The notes under the pieces are model-generated. The model searched no databases. It was given only the letters and a program-made list of their open reading frames with translations, and was not told where the DNA came from. A stretch of DNA of 64,000 nucleotides from Prunus persica (taxonomy: Eukaryota; Streptophyta; Magnoliopsida; Rosales; Rosaceae). Each line of letters starts with the position of its first letter. Positions within the stretch are counted from its first letter, which is position 1. This document shows, in pieces, positions 10,434 to 21,645 of this stretch. Where the stretch lies: assembly GCF_000346465.2 (NCBI RefSeq), contig NC_034012.1:1079134-1143133 (forward strand), in the 5' to 3' direction. Both the position numbers and the translations under genes were made by a program.

Positions 10434-13400
10434 TCAACAGATAACACAGATCACATAAAAGAAGAGAGATTCTTTGCTGAAATCCAACCTCTTCTCATTG
10501 TTGGCCTTCTTGCTAAGTTCCTCAACAAGACTGTGGAGCCTTTTCAAAAGGGCAGGTGATTTGCGTACAGCTTCAACGCCTTTACGACTAGCGCATATCT
10601 TCTTCAGAAGCTCAGAAGCAATGAAATAACCCTCCTCCTTGTTCCTGATATTAAATTAGGTTATAGCCCTTAACCCAAGATGACAAAAAAGGCCCCATAC
10701 AATCTAACTTCCAAAATAATACGAACCTTAGGAACTCCCCTACAACAGTTTCTACAGACCCAGGACTATCAATGAGCACTTCAATCAGATGTGGATAGCG
10801 GGCAAGGTTCCTTAGAGTTGAGAGGACGTGCTTCAGAACCTCCTGATCTGGTATGCTTCGGCTGGCTGACCGAAAAAGCTTCAGCAGAGTTTTAATAGCT
10901 CCTGCCTCCACAAGTTTCTCACAACATTTATGAGAATGTTGCGTAGCCTTGTCTGTATATAAGATTCAAAAGTAAGTGTATCACGCAAGGATTCGGTTTC
11001 ATGCAGGAGAAATGGAAAGACAACATGTTGGAAATGGAGTTTTAGCATCATACAATCATTAAACACTTACCCAAAGTAACACAAGTATGAAGAATGCCAC
11101 TGACACTTTTCATTGTTCGTAGTTCTGAAAGTGCTGCCACAAGTCTGTTAATAATGCGCATGTTATCATCCACATTCGCAGCAGACTTTTGCACTCTCAA
11201 GCGCAAATCCAGTAGCTCACCTCCTGTCTCTTTTTTCCTTGCCAAGTAACCTCTCCACCATGACTGTCACTCAAAACAGTTTTTATTTTTATTTTTAAAT
11301 TTGCCGAATTCTGAAAATCCAATTCAACTAGTTTAACATTTATAACTGCTAAAACATGCTTTTACATTCATGTCAAATCAAAATCATGAGAAATGTACAC
11401 GGACATTTATATGAAACGAGTATATGTGTGAGAGCGTATCTGGTACCAGTTTGGCCACATCAAGTGACAATGGAGATCCACAGAATAAAAGAAATTAAGG
11501 GGAAAAAAAAACATAAATGGAATGATATGGTAAATTGCAACAAATATAGAATATCTTACTTGTATTACAACAATACATTGCTTCTCTCCAGTAGCTTTTT
11601 GCCTATCCAACCACCCTCGAATATGAGATTGAATAATGACTGCAGACTTTGTTCTTAACTTTAGCAACATAGCACCTCTCCACCACCTTTGCAATTTCAA
11701 CACAGAGCAAAAGACTTTATTTAGTTCAGCACTCTTATAGAAGGCTCCTGTGCTCTTTGAAAGACAACCATTGGAGATGACTGGACGTAGGGAAGAAGCA
11801 CCTGCAACAAACCAAAACCATAAACATTTCTAAACTATAAGTAAAATTTAACTCACAACTAGAACCATTGGGGAAAATTGTACTAATATACCTAAGAGCC
11901 TATTTCGACTAATCTGCCCCTTGACTATCGGTTGAATTTTCATTGCAGCTTGTCTACGACGATGAAATGCCTGACGGCATATGAGGCATCGAACAGCACT
12001 TTGGATCTTTACTGCAGCCTCTCTTTGACACAAGAAGTAACTTCTGATCAACCAACCACGGCAGTATCTCTGAATTCATTTAAGTACGCTAATGAGATAT
12101 GATATTTACAAAACAAAAACAAACACAATCAGCGCTTATCCAGATCATAGGAATATCGGGATAATGGAATTAATAGACAATGTTTTTACCACCCTACATG
12201 CTCAGAAGAGATGGAAAACTACTTACTTGGATTGCAACAATGACATGCCTACGTTGATCAGCTCCTCTCTGGGCAATGCATGCACGTACATAAGATTGAA
12301 TAACGGTGGCTGATGCAGTTGCAATTTTGTATTGCTGATAAGCCATCCAACATATTGACATTCGCAAAGCACTTTGGATTTTTATTATTGCTTGCCTTTG
12401 AGTGTGAAACCTTCTCCTCAATAGCCAACTACGAAAATGACTTTGAATTTTGGTTGCAGCAAATTGCTGATAGCGAAGAGAGTGACGGACTGAAAAATTC
12501 TTCCAAGCAAGCTGGATTTTAACTGCACCCCATATTTGAAAATCATGCGCACCATTCTCCTGGCACAGATTGGAAGATTTATCTACTAGAGCAACCCCAT
12601 GAATGTATCTTGATCTTGTAAGCCACCCACGAATATGTCTTTGGACAACAATGGCAGCATTGACTAGATCAGAAGTGCATGCATCAAGAGTTAAAATGCT
12701 TCCACCTCGATGTCTTTGAGTGATCCAATTCCTTACAGCTCGTTGGATGAGCAAAACTGACCTTTTTAAGTTGAGAAACCCATGTCTGCCAATAATGAAC
12801 ATAGCATATCTCCTCCCTGTTTCTCGTTGTCTCCACCTTTCTGTATGATTAGCCAAATAAATCATGTTCATGAAAAATTCCATACATAAAGGGATATGAA
12901 AGAATCACAGAAAGGAACATACCACATGCTAACTCTTGAACTTGAATAGTGCTAAACTTTATGCGAGCCGGATTTTGCCTCGCACTTAGCCAAGCACGGA
13001 AAACTGTTTGCAAAAAAGCGGCGGCATTCAACATCTTCACAAACTTGCGACGTTCAATAGCTCGTCTGAAATGTGACTGTATCCTTTTTGCAGCATTTAC
13101 TGGAAGTATTAGATAAGGATTCCTCCGTCAGAAAACGAATATAGCGTACCATACTCACAATATCAGGACCAGAAGTAAAATGATAGCATAAACTTATATA
13201 TTGAAAATAAATTCTCCCCTCCCAAGTAATAGAAAAAATAAGAGACCAAAAAAAAAAACACGAATCACAAAACAATTTTACTCTGGACTCAGAAAACTGA
13301 AGGGAGAGGGAGAGGAATTAATGGAACATGCATGATCTCCTGAAGTCAAACTAATTAAAATTATGAACACTAAACCATAGTCCACAAATAATAATAGAAC

Positions 13401-16400
13401 AAAGTAACTACTAAGAAAATTAGAAGAGAAAAATTAATGCAAATTATCAAAATATAAACAAAAATATTCCATTTCTCACCAAGAAACTTTTTTTGTTTGG
13501 TCGCAACCTAGAAACTGGTAAGAATAAGAAATGGAAACATGATGACGACTACTTGAACTACCGAAGATAATACTAATTACCTTTTTGAATATTAATGTTG
13601 CCTTCGTTTGTGAAAACGTTATGCAAAGCAGGAACAGCTGGTTTGGCAACAGACTTATGGTTCCTGTCGGCCATATCTTGCCACCAGGCCTGAATGGCCT
13701 TAAACTTTATTACAGAATCTGTTTGTATATGCAAACATTAGAATAAACAAAATTGAACTAAACAATCAATTTTAACAAATGAATAAAGAGTTCTAGTTAA
13801 ATACATGACTCCAACAAAAATCATTTCCAATTATGTGAAAACCAGAAAACAGAACTCCTTAAAAGAAAACAATGAAATTATCTACTTTAAGTTGTCTAAG
13901 ACCTCTTTTACTCCATACTGGTAAAAGAATCAGTTCTAGTGACATGATCATATGCTAAAGGACAACTACTAGAAAGCATAGAAAAGAAACCTTCAGCACT
14001 GTGGTCATATGTTTCTTCTTGGATATGTGCTGCGTCTGGTCTTACAGAACATTGCATACATGAATATTTTCTCTCTAGACTCTGGCAATCACAACGCAAG
14101 AGTTTATGGAAATTTAACTGATCCTGCGAAGGAGATAGTCAATTTTAATCTATGATGACAACATCCACATCAATTTCTTTCCACAACAATACATCAGGCA
14201 TTACCATATTTTTCTTGACAATCAGTTGAGATGACAGGAACACCAATAGGATCACCACACTCCGGTCATTACATGCACCATTATATTCAAGAATGTCACT
14301 TATTTGCAGAACCTGTTGAAATGACTCAAGATGAATGTGTGATAACAAACCGTAAGATTAATTATAGAACACCTAAATGCAATTCCAACATTATTTTGAG
14401 TTATTCTCGTAGGTATCCAGATCATCCAGAGCTAGGAAAAACAAAAACTAGATAGGAAGTTAATGATTAAACGATAATTAGCAAAGACTAGCACAAACCT
14501 CTGGAAAATTTCCCAATAATGTCAACAATTTCTGTGATAATAAAAAGTTGTGCACTGCATCTGAGTAATCAGTCACTAACATGATTGATTCTTCGTGACT
14601 GGATTTATTAGGATCCTGTAATGTAACATAAATTAATGAGAATGAAGTAAAGGAAACTAGATCTCTATATTCACAAAATCTGCAAGGCTGGAACAAATAT
14701 ATAGCACCTTTGACGACCAACCACAACAAAGTTGCTTACGAAAGTAAAAGTCCAGCAGGCACCATATAGCTTTTCCATCCACCAATGAAGAAAAACTGTC
14801 GACCTTGCAGTCATAATTTTCACAAATTGCCTGGAAACCCCAACGACAATGATTGTTAAGTGAAGAGCAGTAAAAATTTTGTTTTTTAAATTGTGAACAG
14901 CTTTCAATACTCCAAAAAATCCCAAAATAAACATTTAACAAACCCAGGAAGAACAGATTAAGTGATACAGTCCTTATGACAACACAGTGAGAGACCTGAC
15001 CAAACATCTATAGTTAATTGCCAAAAGAAGGAGGACACAACACTAATACCAAATCCAGTCTCAATTAAGATTAAAAAAAGTAGAATGATCCTCTCTTATC
15101 CCATAAACCCCCCCTCCACCCTAAAAAAAAAGGAAAAGAAAAAAAATGGTGAAGGTCGAATTCAATCCCATTCTTGAATGAAACTCGAGGGACTTTACCA
15201 ACTAAGTTAATGGGCACCTTCAAGTTGTCCACTTATTCAAACAGAAAATAACCTCCAGCCACAAGTGACTGATGAAGCCCAAGCTATTGATGGAAAAATA
15301 TAGTTCCACTTTCGTAGTACAAGATGTTGTCTAGACTCTAACTTGAACAGTAGGGGTTAAAAAGAAGAAAGAGCATTCACATCTGATCATTCTAGTAAGA
15401 AACACACACAGTAATATTCATAATCCATGAGTAGGACTCGGATGAAGCATATGCATCAGTACAGATTATTTGTTTGTTAGATTGAATGCTATTGAAACCC
15501 CAAAATAAGAATAAACTAATTAATTTCACAAATAGCGGCAACACCTGAATCCACTTTAAAAGCATTTCCAAGGAAGAGGATTCAAAATTGATCAAGTTAT
15601 CCTGTGAAAAAGAAGAGGATAATTCAAAGATAAGTGTGATGGCAACTCTAGAACATGTAAAGATAACAAGGAAAACAAACGTTTAAAATAACACAAAAGG
15701 AAATAGAAATAGGACCAACAGATAAACTAAATTAAAAATTCATCCACATTGAGACAGACATACCCCATTTCCACGAATCTTGCAAATTTCCTCAGCTAAG
15801 TTTGTTTTCTTGATCAAAAGAGGTAGCTGCAAGTTTAATGAAAAAGTTAAAGGAGATTGTTACTAACAAGTAGATGATGGTAAACTCCTAAACCTGTAAT
15901 ACAATAGTTCTGAAACAATGGGAGAGAGAAAGGAACAGGCCTGAAAATGAACAAACATGTTCCAGAGCAATGAGAGAGTAAGTTCTTTGTCCCCATGAGC
16001 GATATCATCTTCTAGAATCATCATTCCATCTTCATCATGTAAAGCAACACCAGCCTGCCTAAGGTATTGCAGGGCAATGCCACAATTTGCCAAGTGCTTC
16101 TTATGTGTATCTGCTGGAACAACCATTTTCTGTTCATCCAATAAAACATTGAAATCAATAAATAATATACAATATCCTGCTAAACAATAGCTGAACCTGC
16201 CTATTCATTCAAAATATAAAGAAAGAAAGAAAGAAAATAACAACCGTGAGGATAGATGTGTCATCTTGCAAAAGTTGAATGATCCTACAGAGGTGCACCC
16301 CATCTTGAAGATCAACAAATAAATCTGTAACTCGGAAGTCAAATTCAACAAGCGGATCCTGCTCAAGAACAAATTTCATTGGTAAATTAGCCAGTGTATA

Positions 16401-18166
16401 AATAATTTTTGTTTACGCTAAAATCTGAGTAAGAACAAGTTTCATTGGTAGATTTCCTGCTCAAGAACAAATTTCATTGGTAAATTAGCCGGTGTAAGAA
16501 TAATTTTTGTTTGCGCTAAACTCTGAGTTGACTTCATGCCTCATTTGTTTAATATATAGAAATGGCATTCACATTCGGGTAAAGGGCCTAATCTTAAATA
16601 AATATTTCGTTCCCTCGCACCCTGAAAACACACACACAAACCAAATCTCATGTAAATGAGTGTCATACATAAAATGAACCACCTACCTGCTGATAAGATA
16701 CTTTGTATCCTAAAATCACCAGATGTGCTAAAATATTACCTTCTCCAAGCATGACATCAGATGAGAGAAAATCTAGTTTGAACCACAAAAAGAGAAAAGT
16801 CAAGCCTACAGTAGATAAAGCACAGTTATAGAACAATGGACGAGCAACTGAAGAGAGGAGTGAATCGATAATTACCACGGATCACCTGATGACTTGATTT
16901 AATATTAGATTCAACCGTAAACAATAAAGGAGAACCCCCATCCACTCCATCAATACCATACTTAAGAGAAAGACTGCTCTGACATTTAGCTCTATCAAGG
17001 ATAAGAACAAGCAACAGAAATCTCTTCAAAATGACATTTCCCAGAGCTTCATAATAACCGGGTCTGTAAAGACCATCAACCATCTTGTTATAAGCATAAT
17101 CCTTTGCTAGACTTGCATGTGCAAAAATTTGCTTCTCAATGATCATTTTCAAAAATCTGATTTCTTCATCAGAATTAGCATCTCTGTCGGACAACAAAGA
17201 ATCACCACCAAAAACAACGTACAAGCCAATTCGAAGCCAAATTGGGTTGTAGCTCATGAGAATTCTAGTGGCCTTCTTCTTGAACCCTACATCCGTTACT
17301 AAGGGGCAATGAGCCTTCATCTTCAACCTCCCCTCATCAATATTCTGGAAAGAAGACAGACAGTCAACATGGTTCAGTGCTTATAAATATTTACAAGCCC
17401 TGTTTGGTCAAATGCTACAATTTTCAGACCAACCAAACGTATTCAAATGAAACCATGTAAAAGAAAATTAGCATGAGATTATAAGAATCCAAACCTTAGC
17501 TACTTGAGTCATCGCATCAAAAACCTCTTTGCAATTGCCCATGCTCAAATAAAGCCGCATTCGCTGCGTCAAATCATCAACACTACACACATGTTCCAAC
17601 GAAGACCGTAAGTTCGAATACTTGGAGCTTGAGAATGCCACAGCACTCACGGCCCGCCAAGACGAGTCTCTCTGACGCTTCGGGTCCCGCCACGCCGAGT
17701 CGACCCGGACCGCACTGCCGGGCTCGCTATCCCTCTTCCCCTTGGGAAGCGTTCCGCCACGATGATCCTCATCAACGGACAAAGTGCAGCCGCAGGATCT
17801 AGGGTTTTGGAAGAGGAAATTGAGCCAGACGTTGAGAGACTTGGCCAAGGATTTGAGCTTTTGCTCTTTTTGAATTTGGACCTTGCGAGAGGACTGTGAC
17901 TGCTCGACCTCGAAGGCCTTGAGTTTTCTGGCTGCAGCCTTGGTACGGCTGGAGTTCGACTGAGCGAGAGATGGCCGACGGCGAAATGACGAAGAAGTAC
18001 GCGGGGTCTGCTTGGAGGCTGTGAAGAAATGGGGGCCAGGGGAGTGTAAATTGGAGATTCGCGAGGGGCGTTTCGGGGTTTTGAAATTTGAGATGTCTCT
18101 GAAGAGAGAGGAGGGTTTCCTATACGGTGACGGTGACGGGCATGACGGTGGCTCTTCGCCTTCCAT
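10434..18166 (-). CDS. ASPM: ASPM-like protein: calponin-homology, IQ and armadillo regions
   Basis: Homologue of abnormal spindle-like microcephaly protein (Arabidopsis At4g21820), a probable microtubule and calmodulin-binding spindle protein. ATG 18166 gives MEGEEPPSCPSPSP; an earlier in-frame ATG at 18259 is possible. Exon 1 is 17495-18166 and is basic and Ser/Pro-rich, with SLFRDISNFKTPKRPS. Later exons between about 17340 and 14500 carry calponin-homology sequence (TRILMSYNPIWLRIGLYVVF, HLVILGYKVSYQQ, DLFVDLQDGVHLCRIIQLL, VDGKAIWCLLDFYFR). From about 13700 to 11400 many IQ motifs follow, such as AATKIQSHFRSWLLRRRF, VIQSYVRACIAQRG, AVKIQSAVRCLICRQAF and VIIQSHIRGWLDRQ. The last exons have armadillo-like helices (LKHVLSTLRNLARYPHLIEV, ELLKKICASRKGVEAVR). 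The stop is at 10434-10436. The final exon boundaries are approximate. Confidence 0.88.
15060..15220 (-). mobile_element. Possible tRNA-derived SINE in an ASPM intron
   Basis: On the minus strand, 15218 to 15150 reads like a tRNA head. An A-box-like TTAGTTGGTAAAG is followed about 30 bases later by a B-box-like GGGATTGAATTCGACC. A long pyrimidine/T-rich tail comes next (A-rich on the plus strand, 15065-15147). No target duplication was identified. The order fits Au-type plant SINEs, which end in T runs. Confidence 0.4.
16358..16528 (-). repeat. 98-bp-period tandem duplication covering an ASPM intron end
   Basis: The block 16358-16432 (CCTGCTCAAGAACAAATTTC onward) recurs at 16456-16528 with a few substitutions. 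On the coding (minus) strand the first block includes the splice acceptor TTGAGCAG before the exon coding DPLVEFDFRVTDLF. The second block, 98 nt upstream in the transcript, therefore carries a copy of the acceptor and its polypyrimidine-like tract. Confidence 0.8.
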
Positions 18167-18651
18167 TGCGAGGGCTTTGTCTGAAAATGGTTTTGGATTT
18201 GAATTTGAAATGCGAAGAGAAGCGGGGAAGGGTGAAGATGACGGTGGAGCGTCGCACATGCCGGGAAGTGAAAGGACTTGAGCCTAACGGGTTTTTGTTT
18301 TGTTTTTTGAATTCAAAAGCCCAATGGGCCTTGAGCCCAAAAACTTGATAATATATAGCGCCTACAAGTCCAACAAGAGCCAAACGAGATGGTTGGTTCG
18401 TGAGGAGCACGCGCTCTCTGATTGGAAGAGCATTTGTCATTCTTTACAGCCCAGAAAGACGCAAGAGCTTAGCTTTACCCGTCTCGTCTCGTCTCGTCTC
18501 GTCTCTTCAGCTTTGCGTGGCCCTCTCAGAAGCTCTCTCTGCAAAACTTCCAAACCCTCTGGTTTCAATTCATCTCCTGAGCTCTTGATTTTACCTCCAA
18601 GAAAGAAAGTTGTTGAGATTTTGGTTCGAGCTGTAATTGAATAATATAATC
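18167..18651. promoter_or_regulatory. Shared divergent promoter of ASPM and Derlin
   Basis: Only 485 bp separate the ASPM start (-) and the Derlin start (+). Visible motifs are CCTAACGGGTT at 18283-18293, whose CCTAACGG core matches the mitosis-specific activator consensus YCYAACGGYYA except in the tail. There is also AATGGGCCTTGAGCCCA near 18321-18338 (site II-like, both orientations). The pentamer GTCTC is repeated five times at 18481-18505, probably in the Derlin 5' UTR. M-phase control of ASPM is inference. Confidence 0.55.
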
Positions 18652-20477
18652 ATGGCTCAAGCAGTGGAGGAATGGTACAAGCAGATGCCTATCATCACCC
18701 GCTCCTATCTCACGGCCGCTGTTGTCACCAATATCGGTTGCTCCCTCGATGTATGTCTCTCGCTTTGAAATTTGAAAATCTCTCTCGTTCTGTAATTACC
18801 CATTTGGTTTTGTGCAAATGGCTTTCTCTGATTTTGTCCGATTTCAATTTGGGTTTTGACTGAACTTTAGGAATTAGTCTCTTCTGCCATTGATTTTTAC
18901 TTGGGTAGCTGCATGTTGTTTGTTTGGGTAGCTGAATGTTGTTTGTTTCGGAAAAAAATTGAGGAATGATTACCTGGAAATTTGTTACTTTATGTAAGTC
19001 TATAATTGTTATTATTACTATTAGTGATTTATTCAATCGAACTTAAATTCTGATAGCTGGGTTCAATTAATTAGTGCATGCATTGGTGTTGTTCAAAAGT
19101 TTCATAAACTTTGAAACCATCCTTTCTAGATTTCATTTTAGTTTATGCTCTATTGCAATTTTAATGCTCCTTTGGATTTAATGGAAGTTCAGAAGGTTAG
19201 GCAGTTCTTGTAGTCATTTCTTTCTCCTCTATTACTGATGGCTAATTTTAAAACCTTTTGCAGATAATCTCTCCTCATAATCTATACTTGAACCCTATAC
19301 TAGTTGTCAAGCAGTATCAATTCTGGCGCCTCGTCACCAATTTCCTGTACTTCCGGAAAATGGGTAATTCCTAATATTTATTTATAAAAGATTTCCATTT
19401 CTTGGAAGCTACATTGTGTCATTTAATTGTTAATGTTTGTGTTTCCTAACATGGTTATATCTTGGCGTTGACAGACTTGGACTTTATGTTCCACATGTTC
19501 TTTCTTGCTCGGTACTGCAAGCTTCTTGAAGAGAACTCTTTCAGGGGAAGGACTGCTGATTTCTTTTACATGCTCTTATTTGGCGCCACTGTGTTGACTG
19601 GGATAGTTCTGATTGGAGGGATGATACCGTATTTGTCAGAGTCATTTGCGAAGATTATATTCCTCAGCAACTCTCTAACATTCATGATGGTTCGTTACTT
19701 ATCTTTGTTGGATTGTGATGGATTTGTTTCCAAAGCTCGGTATGTTATTATTGTTTTTTTAAACATTGTCATGAATTCCTATTTTACAGGTCTATGTGTG
19801 GAGCAAGCAAAATCCGTTCATCCATATGAGTTTCTTGGGCCTCTTCACTTTCACAGCAGCTTACCTACCGTGGGTCAGTTAAATGTCTGCTTGATTTATA
19901 TTGTTAATCCGTTACCTCTTCGGAATTATTAGTATTTTGGCCTCCTTTTTTTAACAAACTATTTGGCTTTTGATTTTAATCTTAGACAAGTCCTCTTACT
20001 AATAATTCTTGACTCCTTGATTATGTTGTAATGTCTGTTTCATTTTTCATCCAGGTTCTTCTAACGTTCTCTGTCATTGTCGGGGCTAGCGCTTGGGTGG
20101 ATCTTTTGGTGCGTTATCTTTTCCATAAGAATTTGCACAAATATTGAGATATAAATTTTGCATCTCACCTTAGAGTTACAAAATTAGGTTGTGTTAACAA
20201 ATGGCTTATGATTCTGCCTCACCAGTTATACAACAATACTTAAAGGTTTTTCATGTACTAATAGTTTCTTACATGTCGATTGGTTTTGAATCAGGGAATG
20301 ATTGCTGGTCATGCCTATTACTTTCTGGAAGATGTTTACCCGCGAATGACAGGTCGCCGGCCCTTGAGAACCCCTTCTTTTATCAAGGCACTATTCGCAG
20401 ATGATCCTGTTGTGGTGGCACGACCAGAAAATGTGAGATTTGCACCTCCACCTGTTGAGGAACTTCACCAAGATTAA
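18652..20477 (+). CDS. DER2: Derlin-2-like ER-associated degradation protein
   Basis: Multi-spanning rhomboid-pseudoprotease-like ER membrane protein, which helps retrotranslocate misfolded proteins in ERAD. Exons: 18652-18750, 19264-19363, 19475-19689, 19790-19873, 20055-20108 and 20295-20477. They total 735 nt, 244 residues, as expected for plant Derlin-2. Sequence marks are MAQAVEEWYKQMPIITRSYL, the conserved QFWRLVTNFLYF in loop 1, and several hydrophobic spans (FFYMLLFGATVLTGIVLIGG, FLGLFTFTAAYLPWVLLTF). GMIAGHAYYFLEDVYPRMTGRRP comes before the cytosolic tail that ends PPPVEELHQD. The catalytic Ser/His of active rhomboids is not expected in this family. Closest Arabidopsis relatives are DER2.1 (At4g21810) and DER2.2 (At4g04860). 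Confidence 0.95.
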
Positions 20478-21645
20478 TTTAGACCTTCGGGAAAGCCAGG
20501 TTGATGGGGGCTTAGCTTTCAGGATATTGATCTGGCATTTAGGCAAGGCTTTGGCATGTAGAATGGCTTTTTGGCTCTGTAATATATAGACATCTACACA
20601 GATATACTAATTGTTTATTTGTGAATTTTTTATAACGCAAAGCTAATGTGCAATCAAAGTTTATTTCTCTCTGTAGCGTGATGATCTAGTTACTTTGATA
20701 TTTAACGTTCACCTCAGGTGCACAATTACTTTGATCAAAGTTTACGCACAATTTCCACTTAAGAAAATGTATCTTAATGTTCTCCGTTAGCAACCATGTC
20801 TTGTTTTACTTATCTATAAGATGCACTAATGCCGATTACGAGTTCCTCAAGTGGGGAAATGTATCTTAGTCTCCTCTCTTCCTTACCCCATGAGAATTAG
20901 TTGTGGAAGATTATTAAACAAAGCACCATCAGATTTCTCAAATAGCATAAATCATATTCTCTTGTGCTTTCACGGTTTTTATTTTATTTTTTATAATCAG
21001 ATGATATTCTAAACTACACTAATGTACAATACGGAAAGGGAGATTAAACTTAGGTGCAAGAGAGCAGGTACGTTTTCACTTATTTGGGAAAAATACAACA
21101 TAACAAAAGGAAAAGGAAAAGCAAGCCACAGCAGGCCTCGAGTATTGTTGTATTAGCGACATGGTCAAGCCGTTAATGGACGGAAGAGTACCTTAATCAC
21201 ACTCGTATCGATTGATTATCAAGCACTGGGCATTAAAAAAATGTACTTTATATTATATCACATCAATTGTCTACTGAGGGCAAAGAGAAGCATTATTTCT
21301 GCTTCAACAAACCATGATATGAAACTCTAAAAACAAACAGAAACAACACCTACAACAATAAAATTACATGAACATTTCCTTTTGTCACATTCTTATCAAA
21401 TAAACCGCTAACTGTCAAAATAACCATGAAAATAATTTAACTATTTTCCCTTGGCTAGCTCCGGAGAGCCGTGTAATATACATACATCTAAAAAAATGCC
21501 GGCATCATGAGCCACACCAGAATACTGCATCTGGTCTGTTTTTCTGGCTTTCCTATTGTCGCTCAATTTCATTAGCACCAAACTCCCAATCCGTAAAGAA
21601 TTTTACTAAGGGGGCAAAATTAACACAAAGAATAGATAGACCAGG
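20478..21645. other. Intergenic between convergent Derlin and TOM1-like genes
   Basis: Contains 3' UTR sequence for both genes. No coding frame, RNA gene or repeat of note was seen. AT content is high and includes short T and A runs. Confidence 0.5.
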
